DNA of 64,000 nucleotides from Ecdyonurus torrentis (GCA_949318235.1 OX439127.1:17791673-17855672), one strand, 5' to 3'. Positions 13,534 to 28,543 are shown, numbered from the stretch's first letter. The notes: a model not told the origin generated them from the sequence alone. A program made the numbers and translations.

Positions 13534-16500
13534 GCTGAAACTAGAGATTGGGAGATGAGCAGCAAAATTCAAGGTTGTCAATCAAATATTATGAAAGTCA
13601 CTAAAACTATATTGAGTAAGTTACTTTTTTTCTCTATACAGATTCGTATTATGAAGTTTTAATCTAAAATTGAAAATCTCTGTAAGTTTTTTTTTTTCTT
13701 TTCTTTTCGTTTTTAATACTGTAGCTGGTTTGGTGGTTTTACATTATATTTCGGAGTTGAAGAATAAGCCACAATTTTTGTGGAGAATATTTTTAAGAGT
13801 TAAAAATACTAAATAATACATTATGTGTTATAATTTTATTATTTTTTTCATATTCTTAAATTTTGCTCTCTATTTTCAGTTTTAAAATAAGTCATATAAT
13901 GTGATTTTTTTAACGCATTCAACTTAAGAAACAAATTTTTAAAAAAAGGAGGGATATGGAATAAAAGTACTTGAATTATTTGCAATTTATACGGCAGTGA
14001 ACATATATATTTTTTGATTTTAGAAAAACTACATAATTTTTTATTATTCTGTGCAAAAGAGTAGCATTATAAAACTTCTAAATATAGGCTCATTAAATAA
14101 ATTTTGCTGAAATTACGACAGGAAAATTAGCATGCATTTTATTTGTATTATTTAAGTTTGCTTTATAAAGATTTTGGAAACAAGAGAGAATAATAAACCA
14201 AATATAATATAAAATTACAGTTTAAATTTTGGTCTAGATTTTTCTTTATTAACTGTAAGATTACAAATAATCTTTCTCTAATTTCATAAATAAAATGGTG
14301 ATACTTTTAAAAAAATTTTATTCTATCATAACACATATGATTTATGACACGTATTAAAATAAATATAAAGCAATTATTTTCATAACGTTCAAAAAGTATA
14401 TAGCACTTGCGTATTTTGCATAAGTATTATGCAAATATACACTATGTGTACATATACGTTTGTTATCATACAATACAAGTATTCCACTTATTCTTGTTTT
14501 AATTTGTGACTGCAGTGGACGTAAAGAGGTCATTTGCATGAAAAGTTATACGCATGAGGTTATATGCACTTGATTGTCAAGTGATGAGCACCAAAGTTAA
14601 TTGTTTTCTGTCACTCATAATTTTCGTTTTCTATCCACTCGTCTGTCTTAATTTATTTTTTTATTTTTTCAAAAGAATAATGATACACAGTTTCTTTCTA
14701 AATGGTGTATATATTTGGACCACTATAATTTTTATATAAACAGGAAATGTTGCAATAGTTTTTATTATTATATATAATTATATTTCAAGCTGGTGCTACA
14801 TGGACATTAAATATTTAATTACATAATATTATTTAAGTCGTGTACCATTAATTTCTTACTGTTTTATTGTTACACATTTTAAGTTCATTTAAATACAGAA
14901 AAAATATCGTTAGATCTAATTTAAAAAAGTGATTGTTTGATATCCCTTTTTTGGGGGAGCTTTTGTGGCTATGTTTTATTTACTTTAATTATTAACATTT
15001 AAAAAGAAAACATGAAAAATAAGATGAGTTTGAAAATGATGAAATTATAATCCGAATAGCATTTGTAAATATCTTCTCTAGCATTTAAGATTATTCAGGT
15101 AAAAAAATATGTATAAATAAAAAAAAAATGCAAATAGTTTATTTTATTTTGATATTTTTTCAAATAAAAGATTATGTACCGCAAGGAAATAAAAAACTTG
15201 CACAACTATAGACTGAAATGCAACACTAAAATTGCAAGTTATTCATTTCATTTCGGTACAAAAATTCAAGACGAAAGAGGGGCGGGGGTGCAATTTCATG
15301 TTAAAGGAAATTGTAAATTCGAAACGCATTTTTTTTCCATGCATGTTTCACTTTATTATTTTCATGATACTGTTCCATATAAAGTTAATATTTATCATCT
15401 AAAAAATCGAAACCAGCATGAGAGTTTTAGATTAAACTCGTAAGTTGTTACTGCGTGTGTGACAAGAATAGGAGGGAAGAAAAAAAAAAGTGCACATATT
15501 ATATGCGCGAGTGTGCTCGGGGTATATTGTTACTTACCAGAATAGCAAAGCCAAAGATTTTCTTTGTTATGTAGAGGTACTTCTAGCTGTTTATTTGTCA
15601 CAATATTAGTACGTGACGTCAAAGATTCACTAGATATTGTAAAAATATTTTGATTTCGAATTGGAAAACATTGTTTACCGTTGGCAATTCTTCTTTTTGC
15701 ACATGTACATGACATACTTAATATATGACTATATACCATTTACTTGTAGTTTTTTAAAACAATTTTGAATATATACACTATAATATAAATTTATAATAAT
15801 ATATATATAATATAATTCAGATGAATAGTTTCTTACTACTGTGCAACTGTATCTCCCTTTATGAAATGAAGTTATAAGAAGTATAATAATGCTTTGGAAC
15901 TATTGACCCCGTTCAATGCTAATATTTGTCACAGTCGGTTGACTAACTGGCGGGGATCATCACTTTGGGCGAAGCGTGTGAGAGCTCTTAAATAGACAAG
16001 AGAAAAGACCCTTCGGCACTTTGTAAGCAAAAGTCAAAGATGCATAATATGCAGCACCCAACTATTATCACCCGACTCACTTTATATATAATTAAACACT
16101 ATGACACCCAAGTAAACTACAAATTCTCTCAAGACTTGTTAGTATTATTATATTATATAATATACGATCCACCCTTTTCCATCCTCTTCATTATCTCACC
16201 TTCAGAATATATTTATATAGATTATAGTATAAGTCGATCATTATAGTAATTTACATCTATAATAATGTGAAATTGTATTGTTCTTTCGTATTGACTTTTG
16301 CATGAATATAAAAAAAAATATTTATTAACCACAGAAGCTTATGATAAAGCAGTAATGTGTATAATTATGTACACAAAAATAATATTTTTTTTTACTTACA
16401 AAATTATATGGGTGTTATATATAGGTACAAACACTGATGCAACATATTTTATAGCCTGATTGTAGTATGGAGCATTACGATAATTGTATAATATAGTCCC

Positions 16501-17405
16501 CTTATATATATGATTGCATTGTAGTGTTTGATTAAGCAACCACACACTTATATATAGTTTCACACCATTGAAACTTTTTGATATACTAATATCATGATAA
16601 ACATACGTAATTTATTTATGCTATCTTTAATTTAACCATCAATAAATAATAATAGATCAATAATTTCTCAACCTAAAGATATTATAAAGTAATTAAAAAA
16701 AAAAAAAAAAAAAGGATATATTTCTGAACATAAAATGAAGAAGTCTAGGTTAATAATTCCATTGAGTATTATGGGATTATACGTATTGGATTAAATTTTG
16801 AGTTTCAATCTTTTCCTTGCTAGGTAACGATTTTTCGACATAAACAGACCTTTTTCAAAGAAGCTTTTCATTTTTTTTTTTTTTTTTTTTTTAAGAAATT
16901 GCATTTTATAATTTTATAATGAAATATTGAAAATATTGTGCTTCCTCTTTGGTCAAAAATTAGATAAAAGTCACAAGATAATGGCAGTTAATTACCCTGG
17001 ACTCGGAATACTTGTCACTAACAGCTTTTCCCTTTAAAAAATATCGCAAAAACTTGGGTTTCGTATATGCACTTTATTTAATTCCAATTTTAACGCGTAA
17101 ATCAAAAAGACATTACGTAAAATATTTTTTATTTTCTTTTTGGTATAAATATTGCAGGATTTACAGATATTCAAACCCGAGTATTCAATTATACATAGCT
17201 ATTTCTGATATCTCTAATAAAAAGGTATCGATATTCAGAAACTTTATTATACAATATATATTATGTTTTCAAGATCGAGATTAATAGAAAATACAACCTA
17301 AATCAATGTTTCGTGATTTAAATAAATTATAATCGTCTGTGGCAGATTTGTCATATTTGTAAGTAAAAAGTAGTTTGATTTTTTTTTATATTTATAACTT
17401 CTACA
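12515..17405. other. Intergenic, no gene seen
   Basis: AT-rich DNA with a short (TTTAG)n block at 12984-13008, (ATT)n at 13500-13530 and several homopolymers, including C10-T25 at 12680-12714. Open frames at 15174-15443 and 17012-17284 show no recognisable domain, and no flanking splice sites suggest they are exons. Confidence 0.55.
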
Positions 17406-17406
17406 C

Positions 17407-17757
17407 AATGAGGAAGACTACACAAAATTTGAGGGGGTAATTTTATTGCATATTCTAAAAGAGGTCATTGTCCTGAATCGATACATATATGTAAATTTCT
17501 AATTTTTGAGTTCATTAGTTATTTTTAACTAATTTTTGAAAGTCGCGAAATGACGTCACAGGCTGTAACTTATGCATGTTATGATCATAGGAAAAAGTTG
17601 CAGCCTGTGACGTCATTTCGAGACTTTTAAAAATTAATTAAAAATACTAATATAATGAACTCAGAAATTAAATATTCACACATGTATCGGTTCAGTACAA
17701 TGTACTCTTTTAGAATATGAATTAAATTAGCCCCAAAATTTTTTAGTCTTCCTCATT
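17407..17757. mobile_element. Long-TIR foldback element, GAGGAAGACT type, copy 1
   Basis: A 350-bp imperfect palindrome. The outer ends are AATGAGGAAGACT and AGTCTTCCTCATT. The best-conserved inner arms read AATGACGTCACAGGCTG (about 17549) and CAGCCTGTGACGTCATT (about 17602). The loop is about 35 bases. The same outer decamer bounds the element at 57768-58236, although the interiors differ, which suggests one transposase with divergent non-autonomous elements. Confidence 0.8.
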
Positions 17758-17819
17758 TAATATTTGAACCAACAAATAGCAGGTATTAAAATAGTTGAAT
17801 ATTTCATCTAATATAGCAT

Positions 17820-18700
<881 letters not shown>

Positions 18701-18731
18701 CTTTTTTTTTATTTATTCAACCGACAGTACG

Positions 18732-19045
18732 TATAGGGTGGTTGCATTCATGTTAAAGTCAACGCCATAAGTGAGTTCAAAATAACATGGGCTGGTATGG
18801 GAAAATGACACATTTTGCCAATTTAAAAATTCTTAGCATTTTTTTTTTAGATCATTGATGCTGTTAAAAAGTTGAATTAGGTATTCAAGTATATGCGAGA
18901 AAAATAATAATTACAAAAAAAATTCTTATTTTCTAAAGGATTGAGCGAAACCCCACGTTTATCCTATATGCTAAGCAATGTTATTCATTACTCAATTATG
19001 GCATCGAAGCGCATTTATTATGACGTCATGCGCACACGCCCTATA
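18732..19045 (-). mobile_element. MITE family C, copy 2, with TATA target duplication
   Basis: Inverse copy of the element at 3647-3953: body 18736-19041, 306 bp, beginning GGGTGG and ending CGCCC, flanked by TATA at 18732-18735 and 19042-19045. It sits immediately right of the pyrimidine tract. Confidence 0.8.
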
Positions 19046-19372
19046 GGTACATATAAGACATGTTAAAAATGTATACGAAGAAAATGTACACAGAATATCA
19101 GATGTTTTATATTCTTAGCTAATGTTTTAATTATAAGTTTTTCGTCATACTAATTAATAATATTTATAAGGCAGTAAAAAGCAGAAACAGAACTTTCATT
19201 TATTTTTACAATAGAAATTTTAATCAATTTCTTGTAAAAATAATATAGTTTTATTATTTCAATCAACTAAATAAGATGAGGGACCTATATAGTCCCCGCT
19301 GACTTTTCTTTTGGAGGAATCAAGTCCCCGAAGTCCCCAGAATATAGAGACATTCTATATACTGTAATATAT

Positions 19373-19375
<3 letters not shown>

Positions 19376-19449
<74 letters not shown>
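19376..19449. repeat. (GA)n microsatellite
   Basis: About 74 bases of uninterrupted GA dinucleotide. Confidence 0.97.
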
Positions 19450-19450
<1 letters not shown>

Positions 19451-19836
19451 CTCTCTGCAGTCCGCAGTTGATAAACTTCGTCACAAAAGGGTTGATTGTA
19501 TATTTGAACAACACATTATTGTGAATATTTGTAAGCAAAATATTCCTTGATTTGTATGTTAATTCGATGTTTTTTTCTTGCGATTGCATAGAACATACGT
19601 TTTATTATTTTGACGTTTTAAACGTTAGCAAAAAAAAAAAAATAATAATAATAATAATAAAATAGTATTGTGAGCGATGAGCGAACTATTTGCAATATAA
19701 ATTAGAAAATATGTTCAAATATATTTTTATCTGCTCAGCTGTAAAAAGCACAAATGAATAAATTTTGACGCATTTTAAAAAAATTATTATACCGGATTCG
19801 AAGTTTAAAAATAGGAATTTCTTATTCGAAGAATTA

Positions 19837-19992
<156 letters not shown>

Positions 19993-20139
19993 GTGATGTT
20001 TCTAGATTCATTATACAGTATTATAATGTACGTATGTTATATTTAATTGTAATAATGATTAAAATAGTTATTTTTAATATCATAGCTGTTTCAAAATAAT
20101 GTTGACATAATAGTATGTATAACATTATGTGTACAAAGA

Positions 20140-20440
20140 AAGTATCAAATCCCAGGATCATCAAAACTCTAACGTTGATAACGCGGCATTCTACCAATGA
20201 TGCGATCTTATTTTCTGGGACTCAATAATAAAAGTTTAATTTAAATTATTTTTACATAAAAACCACTTGCTCGAGAGACAAGGCTAATCAGCTTCCACAT
20301 AAGCTGACACACTCGGTGGGGCACAGTAATCACAAAAAGCCGGACCGTACCGAAGCAACTATAACGAGATTGAGAAAAGCACACATCGCACCGGAGAACA
20401 TTTTAAAATGCATCATGACGATTTACATCACATTTTACAA
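20140..20440. other. Unassigned less AT-rich island
   Basis: Within strongly AT-rich DNA this segment is mixed in composition (for example CGGTGGGGCACAG and GCCGGACCGTACCGAAGC). On the minus strand, 20151-20221 has a D-arm-like hairpin (GCAT, loop, ATGC) and a possible CCCAG/CTGGG closing stem, but no convincing anticodon arm. I cannot name a gene or RNA family. Confidence 0.3.
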
Positions 20441-21635
20441 ATTGCAAAGTGCAAAGTACCCTCATCTCTCATCCTTTTATATTTATTAATTATATTTAAG
20501 GATCGAGAATTACTTTTATAAATCTGCTTCGAACATAAATTGCTTCATAAATATTTTTTTTTGTAGATTCGTAACTATATGCTTTATATAAATATATATT
20601 TTATTATTATATATTCTTTGAATGTATCTTTTGACTTACTGCTTTTATATAGTCTTTAAGAATACTTCCAATGTAAGTTGAATGAGGAAAACTAATTGTT
20701 ATTGATAATTTTAATACGTATGCATGATGTATATGTATATATATGTATATTGTATAGTAATATATGTATGTTATATTTAAGTATATAAGTTTGTACTTTA
20801 TATTTTTAGTATGTAAACCTAGTATGTAAAAAAGTTGACAATTTCATTATAACCTAAACAAAAGTGTAATTCTGTTATTGCATTTTATTTTGATTGTAAG
20901 AGACGGGAAATAAAGATATTTTGAATTTTTGAATTAATATTGCGCTCTCGGCGCTTGCATCGCAAGTTAAGCTACTATAAGTATAGGCGGGACGGAGTCG
21001 AATCACACAATTTAACCTCACAGCTCACAGCAGGGTTTCTCTGGAATATTTTTCCACTCAAACTTACGTAAATCCTAATCTTTTTTGCCACGTACTTCAC
21101 AATCGCAAGCTTTTTCACTTATTTTGAAATATTTTAACACATCTTACCAAAACACAAACTTTTAAAATAAACTGTCAGTTTTATATTATAATAAAAATGT
21201 CATATTTGTTTGATTTGCCAATTAAAGCGTAATTATGACTATATTAACTTTGCTATACAGTATACATTCATTTGGAAATGTGCGACGCAAGTTCGTCTTG
21301 GGAAATGCACTTCAAGGCATATACGTCAAAATTTCTATACTAATATACCCACCTCTTAATACTGTCAGGGATTGAGATATATCTCCCATATAAAGTATGA
21401 AATCTTACCATATACATAAATATGTAGTTTCTATATGTTTACTTCTATCATATTTATATGTGCATTAGTTTCCCAAGCAAACGCATAAAATGGTTAATAA
21501 CTAACCGTGCATTTTGCTTATTATTTTCTTTGTTTGAATTTTGAAACAAACATTGTTTAAAACTTAAAACTAGCTGCCATATCAGTGAAACTATATGCAT
21601 GTATACATTATATAATTTATAGATATATAATATAT

Positions 21636-21766
21636 CAGTTCTTCCAAATTGAGACCTTGTAGTAGTTTTTTTTGCCATGCGACTATGAGCTCTATGAAAA
21701 GAACAGGTAAGATTCAAGATCGCATCACAAAAAAACTCTGCTACGAGGGTTCTATTTGGAAGACTT
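21636..21766. mobile_element. Small foldback MITE family F, copy 1
   Basis: About 130 bp of inverted repeat: CAGTTCTTCC at one end, GGAAGACT at the other, with the centre GAGCTCTATGAAAAGAACAG. The same sequence, more perfectly paired, recurs at 42043-42176. Non-coding. Confidence 0.8.
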
Positions 21767-21769
21767 CAT

Positions 21770-22618
21770 TTATAACAAACATGCAACCAACATACAGTAT
21801 AATTGCTTATAATAAGATATTGAATTAAGCCTGCCGACAAAAGACTCTAAGATAAAATTAACCCTAGGGTCTATCCTATGGTGAAGGACGACCTCAGCAG
21901 GACGTCCAGCTGTGTCGAGATGGCCCTTGTCTAGTTTAATGTCCTATCATTATTATTATGTCTTCTGGTCTATGCAAGACACTGGTGTCCAGTAGTTAAT
22001 TAGCACCTGGAAAGACCCTATATACCTGTGTGTGCAGAGCTCACCGTGAAGCAATACCTGTATGCACAGGGTTTGTATACACACATACAGGGTCTGTATG
22101 CACAGGGTCTGTATACACACATACAGGATCTGTATGCACAGGGTTTAATCTGAAAACCTTCAATATATTTTTATTATCATGGATGCTTGTAAGTCAATAG
22201 TACATTTTATAAAGTGCAATAAGATTTTATTATATTTAATTTCACACATGTACATACAGCACATTTTTTTATTTTTTTATTTAACTATATCAATAATACA
22301 GTAATATATAGGGCCTATATGTATATATTTTTTTTTTACGTTTTTTTAAACTTAAATTTGTGCAAATAATGGATTAAATAATAACAGATAGCCCATGTAG
22401 AATAAAAATCAAACTACATTTATACAATTAAACTACATAAATACGGAGAAAACATACATTTTGTCAAGCACAACACAATATCTGAACAATATAATTATTA
22501 TATAATAGCAAAAAAATTGAGGCTCTTTTTCACACACACACTATTATATTATATACATACTACATACTATATAGAAGTTCTTAAATTTTATCAGTATAAT
22601 ATGCCTTTTAGGAATTAG

Positions 22619-22656
<38 letters not shown>

Positions 22657-23040
22657 ACGGGGGCAATATTATAATGATAATTATTTTTTGGCTTTTGTGC
22701 TTGATGGGTTTTCTAAATATTGCTAAGATTTTCTTCTAAGACTCAAGAAATATATTGCTATATGGTACTATATTAAACTTCTCTCCCCCCCTTTTTGTAT
22801 TGTTTATAAAAATGAGGTGACTTGTTTCTGGACTAAATTCTTTTTTCATCTATAAACTTAGGTTATTATTACTTTTAGAATATGACATTCATTAACTTAA
22901 TTCAAAATAAATAAAATAGGTTACATAATCAGTGCATGACATACATAAATACCATTAGAATGTTATATATTAGTTGTTATAGGAAATGGAAATTGCTTTT
23001 GTTGAAACTTGAAAGTCTTATTGGATTCTGAATAAATACA
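21770..23040. other. Intergenic with a 36-bp tandem repeat
   Basis: No exon seen. It includes the tandem array at 22058-22145 and poly(A) at 22625-22655. Confidence 0.6.
22058..22145 (+). repeat. 36-bp tandem repeat, about 2.4 copies
   Basis: Units start CTGTATGCACAGGGT at 22058, 22094 and 22130, and the second half of each is GTATACACACATACAGG. The unit is itself partly palindromic (TGTATAC/GTATACA). Two substitutions separate the two full copies. Confidence 0.9.
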
Positions 23041-23115
23041 TATATCATGATGCTATTGTCCCTTTTGGGGTAAGCCAACACAGATGATTTTTAGCCTGAC
23101 CTAGTGATAGACCTC
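23041..23115 (-). mobile_element. LINE 3' end fragment
   Basis: Matches the 3' terminal part of the LINE at 25880-28286: the reverse complement of the final codons, the TTGGCTTACCCC block and the CATGATAT tail. It is heavily 5'-truncated. Confidence 0.75.
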
Positions 23116-24277
23116 CACAACTTTATAAATAAATCACAAATTAAAATAGTTTAATTATATTTTCTTATGTTTTTTTTTTATTCTTTTTTTATATTATTAT
23201 TATTATTATTTTTATAAAATAGGGAGAGCAGATAAAAGCTCCACTGGATAGTATAGGCCAGGGCTTAAAGTAAGCCAGAGCTAACCAGAGCTGCACTAGT
23301 TGAAAATTTAACATTGCGCTCAAAAGCACTTAACAGTCAGGTAAAAGAATTCTGCTACTTTATGCCCTGGAATAGGCCTATATCATATGATCGACAAAAA
23401 AAATTAATAATATATAACTTACTAATGCATACAAGGAATGCAACAGTTCAAAATAGTATACAAGTTTTTAAAATGCATATTAAAAACATGAGGCCTGCTT
23501 CTGTAAAACATTTTTCGTTCAATCCCTGTATTTCAAAACCATTCACTTTTTTATTCAGTCTTTTTATTTACTGTATACAGTTTAAAGAAATTATTTCCAA
23601 TTCAATCTCCAAATAAGGAGAAGGATAGAGAGCAAAATAGGATTTATTTCAAATTTATCTTGCATCTTGCACAATAGTATGAAAAATCTGTACCTATATA
23701 TAGCTGTGTATTATATTTGAGCTCTACATCATAGTAATTTAATTTTTCATGACATCAGTTTATTTGTAGTATACATGTAGCACAATTAAGATACTTAAAT
23801 TAAGCTTTTGAATACAAATTTTTAATTATTCTCAATATTTACTACTTGTAATATCAAATCAGAAATCAGGTTAATTAAATATGGTATTCTTCACTTTATT
23901 AAAAATAAATAAAAAATAAGTTTTTCAGCTATTAAAAAAGTGTAAATATTTCACATATAACAAAATACCACTGAAAATGACTAGTGTTGATTAGAATATA
24001 ATAGTTGTGGTATATTTGTGCACAATTTTATTATTATTATTTTAATTTTTTTAAATAAATAATAATAATAAATCAGGCAGGCAAGAATACAGTCATAAAT
24101 TTGATTACTTATGAAGAAATACCATTTAACAAATATCTTTTACATAACGTTATTTAAAACTTATTTAAAATTGAAAGTTAGTTAAGAAAAAAGCAGAACA
24201 AATTTTGTCAGATAAAAGTTCTTGAAATTTTCAAAATTCAACTTTCAAAAAATGTATGGTTGAAATATTCAATGGCT

Positions 24278-24314
<37 letters not shown>

Positions 24315-25229
24315 ATTGTACACTTCTGGAGAAAAGTTCCTGAACAAGGCTGCGGCGGCAGCTGCATTTTCTCATAGAGATAGCATATTGTGATTGCGGG
24401 TTGCTATACAAATCGTTTGGCTACTTTTGTCCATTGGAATTCATTTGAATTCATCATATTCACTATCTCTGAAAACCACAAACCATATATACCTTTGTAA
24501 GCCTAGCTATCTTGATAAACATTTTACGACAAATATTTGTAACGACGAAGGACTTTTAGGGTCTTACAGGATCTTATTCTAACGTACTGTATCTGAATTG
24601 AGTAACTAGAATATGCTTTTATAGGTTTTTGGGGGTATAAAACATGACATTACTACTAGCCATCTGGTCAATATCTTAAATATAATAGAAATGAAGAAGT
24701 CTTTTTAAAAGTCTCTAAATTTGACTCGGGGTTATTTTCTTTCTCTTTTTCTTACTGTAACTATAATAATAGTTGGATAGAAATCAATAGAATTTATATT
24801 GCCAGTTATTATTATTTTAAATATAAACCTTACTGTAAATTATACTATCCATAACAATTTTTCTCTCTCTACCCATTCCTTTAATCCATCATTCAGATTT
24901 TCCCCTTATTTTTTATCAGTAAAAATATATTGTTTCTTATCTATATATTTTAAAAAGGTAATAAAATTATGGCCATTGAGCTGTATAGCTGCTGATCATG
25001 TACACATTAAAGGACTTTTTATTATTGGTGTTATCTGTATATTAATTGTGCCTCCACTTTCTATATCCCTAAACAAATCAATTGCAGGTCATATTATTGA
25101 ACCTTCTAGTTATTACACTTTCATATCTTTAAAATAGGGCAATATGCTAAATACCCCTTTTTTTTTAACCACAATTTGTATTTACAACTCCTCTATAACT
25201 AATACTTTTATTTAATAATTTATAAAAAA
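23116..25229. other. Intergenic, no gene seen
   Basis: AT-rich DNA with poly(T) at 24281-24310. Open frames at 23314-23616 and 24799-25137 have no recognisable motif and look like chance frames. Confidence 0.55.
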
Positions 25230-25870
25230 AAAAGTCAAAAGAGACCAACACCAGCCTTACCACAGTGCAGAGTCCCAAATAGTTTGTTGACACTTCAGCT
25301 AGCACAGATTAGATAGCTTTTGTCACTCCAAGAGAAAATGGAATGTGTGTGCTTTCTGCTTTGTCAGTCCTTACAGACTCTGAGAGACACTATACGATAC
25401 AGACTCGGACTGGCCATAAGAGCAAGTTATGCCCCCTTTTGTGGCCCCTAGAGAGAGTGTTACACCCCTTTATCAGACGTGGCCCCTTGAGAGCCAGTCC
25501 GACCCTGACCATATAATTCATTGTTCATTCAATTAAATAATATATTGGATAGCTTAACCCAAAGAGAAAAACAGTATGTGTTGTGTCTTAATCAGTCCTT
25601 ACAGACTCAGAAAGCACACAAATTTGAATGATGAATAGGTTCTCTGCAAGTCTGTAAGAACTGATGAAGGCATACACATTCACTCTGTATTTCTCTTGGA
25701 GTTTAGTGCTAAAAGCTATCTATAATGTGTTTTATTATTTCTGTGATAGCAAGATTTGCACCAAACTATATATTTTTTTTCCCACTATGGTACGGTTCTT
25801 GCTGGCTTTTCTTATCCTTTTTCCTATCTTTTTTTTTCTTCAAACTTATTTTACCTAACTGCAATGCTTT
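25230..25870. mobile_element. Foldback MITE family A, degenerate copy
   Basis: Contains both arms of family A in diverged form: ACCAGCCTTACCACAGTG near 25250, CTGATGAAGGCATACAC near 25661, and a terminal ..GCTGGCTTTTCTTATCC.. at about 25801. The central part includes CCTTACAGACTCTGAGAG-type sequence and a segment with GGCCCCT repeats not seen in the other copies. Confidence 0.6.
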
Positions 25871-25879
25871 ATTTTACTT

Positions 25880-28286
25880 ACATACATACATACATATCAT
25901 GACGCTATAAATCCCTTTCGGGGTAAGCCAACAACACAGATGTTTTATCCTGACCCAGTGATAGACCTCCACAACTTCCTATCCTGACATACTTCACTTG
26001 CTTCCGCCAGTCTCATACCTTGTTTCATACATTTCCTTTTGCATTTCATACTGCGTACATTCTTATTTTTCAAACATCTTCCAACCACCTCAGACCATGA
26101 TGTTTTAGGCCTGCCTCTATCTCTCCTTCCATCCACTCTACTATGAAATACCTGCTTTGCTATTCTTTCATCACCCATTCTCTCAACATGACCAAACCAC
26201 CGTAATACACTGTTCTCATACTTCTCAGTCACAGTTTCTTTTACTCCACATTTCTCCAACACCCAAGTATTCCTTACCCTATCTAATCTTGTTTTACCAC
26301 ACATACTTCTGAGAAAACTCATACCAACAGCATTCACCCTACTCATATGCCTACTCTGACATACCCATGATTCAGAACCATATAAGATAGTAGGGAGTAA
26401 GACAGAATTGTACACTGTAAGTTTTGCTTTGTTTGATAAAGCATCACTCTTGGCCAATCCTGCCATGCTGCCAACTACTTTCCTAACTGCCGCCACTCTC
26501 CTCTCAATCTCCCCATCTATACTTCCATTCTCTTGATATAATCTTCCCAAATATACAAACTATTTTACTCTTTCCAGCTTTTCTCCATTCAGTGTGAATT
26601 CATTTCCATCATCATTTTCTCCACCAAATACCATTACTTTAGTTTTCCCAACATTTATTCTCAGATCCATTTGTTCTGTACTTTCTTCCAACCTATCAAT
26701 CATCTCTTGCAGTTTTTCCTCACTCTCAGCCACCATCAAAGCATCATCAGCATACAACAGCATCCACACCATTAACAAACCTACGTTTACTCCACTTCCA
26801 TACTTTTCAGCCAACTTTATACATTTATCCATGAAAATATTGAATAACCACGGCGACATCACACATCCTTGCCTAACGCCTCTACCCACTTTAAACCACT
26901 CACTCAACTTTCCGTTTACTCTCACACATGCCTTACTACCTGCATACATGGCTTTCACAACCTCAAGTAACTTCCCTCTCACCCCATATTCATCTAATAC
27001 ACTCCACATCATACTTCTGTTCACTCGATCATATGCTTTCTCTAGATCTACAAACACAGCAAATACTTTCTTTCTTGCGTCCATACATTTCTCAATCAAC
27101 TGCTGCACAGTGAAAATCTGATCAGTGCAGCCCCTGCAGGGCATAAAACCACATTGCACTTTTGAGATATGACCCTGTGTAACCTTTTGCACCTTATCAA
27201 TCACCATACCCCCGTACATTTTACCAGGTATACTTAACAAACTAATTCCACGATGATTTTTACAGTCATACTTATCCCCTTTCCCCTTATATAACGGAAC
27301 AATCACAGCACATACCCAGTCTTCAGGTACTCTACCACATTTGTAACACATATTAAATAACTGTAACATTTTTACTTCCAGAGACGCTCCTCCATACTTT
27401 ACCATTTCACTTGTTACTCCATCTACTCCAGCTGCCTTGCCATTTTTAAACTTTTTTACAGTATTCTTTAAATCATTCAATCGAAACTCAATCATCTCCT
27501 CATTTACTCCGTTTGATTCATTCTCCTTTTCCTCCTCCATTCTTTCTTCCCTTTCCCCTCCATCCAAAAGCAGATTCATAAAATACTTTCGCCTACATTC
27601 TCTCCCCTTCTCTTCATCCCACACAATTTCTCCTCTTTCATTCTTTACTCCGCCTGCACTTTTACTAATACTTCCTTTTCTCACTTGATTCACCATCTTC
27701 CAGTACATTTTTCTATTACCCATAAATGCACTTTGCATTTTCTCTTCAAATTCTCTCCTTGCATTCAACTTACTCTCTAGCACACTCTTTTTTGCATTCA
27801 TTCTTTTCTTTTTATACACTATAAATAACTCCTTTTTTTCTAATTAATTTTTTGCATCAATCATCTTCAAATATGCTCTCTTTTTCTCCTCAATAGCCTC
27901 TCGTACCTCATCATTCCACCATGCATCCCCAGCTATACGACCAACCACAGCCTCACCACATACTTTCCTTGCAGTCTCCACACAAGCTTCTTTAATTACC
28001 TTATACCCCCATTCAACATCATAGTCAGTCATAACCTTTTTCTCCCACTCTTTTGTTACCAGAAATAACCTCTCGTTCATCCCCTTTGTATACATCCTTC
28101 TCTCCTCCACCTCCTGTAATTTTTCCACTTTTATTCTCTTTTGTACCACTTTTACCTTCTTATGCTCAATCCATTTATTTCCTAGATCTACTCTAGACAC
28201 AACCAAAAAATGATCTGTACCACATTCACTTCCTCTACACACTCTTGTATCTTTCACCTTTCCTTTCAGTCTGTTATCATACAGAA
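25880..28286 (-). mobile_element. LINE (non-LTR retrotransposon), copy 1, 5'-truncated
   Basis: On the minus strand it runs from the end of an APE-type endonuclease domain through a complete reverse transcriptase to a short 3' UTR and a (TATG)n tail (CATACATACATACATA at 25881-25896 on the plus strand). The same 3' end occurs in at least five other places in the window, so this is a dispersed family. It lies about 620 bp downstream of the CYP20A1 stop codon, in the same orientation, and could supply 3' end signals. The clade is not assigned with confidence; an APE-class LINE of the jockey/CR1/RTE assemblage is likely. Confidence 0.95.
25945..28284 (-). pseudogene. LINE ORF2 remnant: endonuclease end and reverse transcriptase
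   Basis: One continuous frame broken by two in-frame stops. The first part (28284-27847) carries the end of the endonuclease with RGSECGTDHFLVV, then a linker. A TAA stop follows at 27844-27846. The RT block (27819-26563) has AAGVDGVTSEM, the KAYDRV catalytic region (motif A), GVRQGCVMSPWLFNIFMD (motif B) and LLYADDALMV (motif C, catalytic YADD). A TAG stop follows at 26560-26562, then the C-terminal part ends with WFGHVERMGDERIAKQV and GRRDRGRPKTSW. Both stops would terminate translation, so this copy is dead. The TAG is also present in copy 2, so it was inherited from a shared parent or spread by conversion. The RT catalytic residues themselves are intact. Confidence 0.95.
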
Positions 28287-28543
28287 TTAATTACTTAATA
28301 ACTTTTATTATTGTTTTACCAATTTAAAAACTATGAAGCATGTGCCAGCCATGTAAAAGTTTACCAATCACTTCTAAAAATTATAATGACAACACATTTG
28401 AAATTAGCACCAAATATTAATAACATTAATAGGAAAAACTCTATGGTAATATGCATATAAATATACTTTTTAAATCCCTCAAAATAATATGTTTACATTC
28501 CTAAAATGCTCCGTAGTTGAATGTTCAAATTCACATTAAAATA

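Noticed and set aside
15174..15443. 89-codon plus-strand frame
   Set aside because: No recognisable domain, no splice sites of matching phase and ordinary local composition.
20151..20221. tRNA-like folding on the minus strand
   Set aside because: The D arm looks plausible, but the anticodon and T arms do not fold and no TTCGA loop is present.
22058..22145. Possible CRISPR-like repeat array
   Set aside because: Direct 36-bp tandem units without spacers in a eukaryotic context; an ordinary minisatellite.
26594..27121. 175-codon plus-strand frame (and its mirror at 31185-31712)
   Set aside because: Antisense shadow of the LINE reverse transcriptase; it appears in both copies only because the copies are near-identical.
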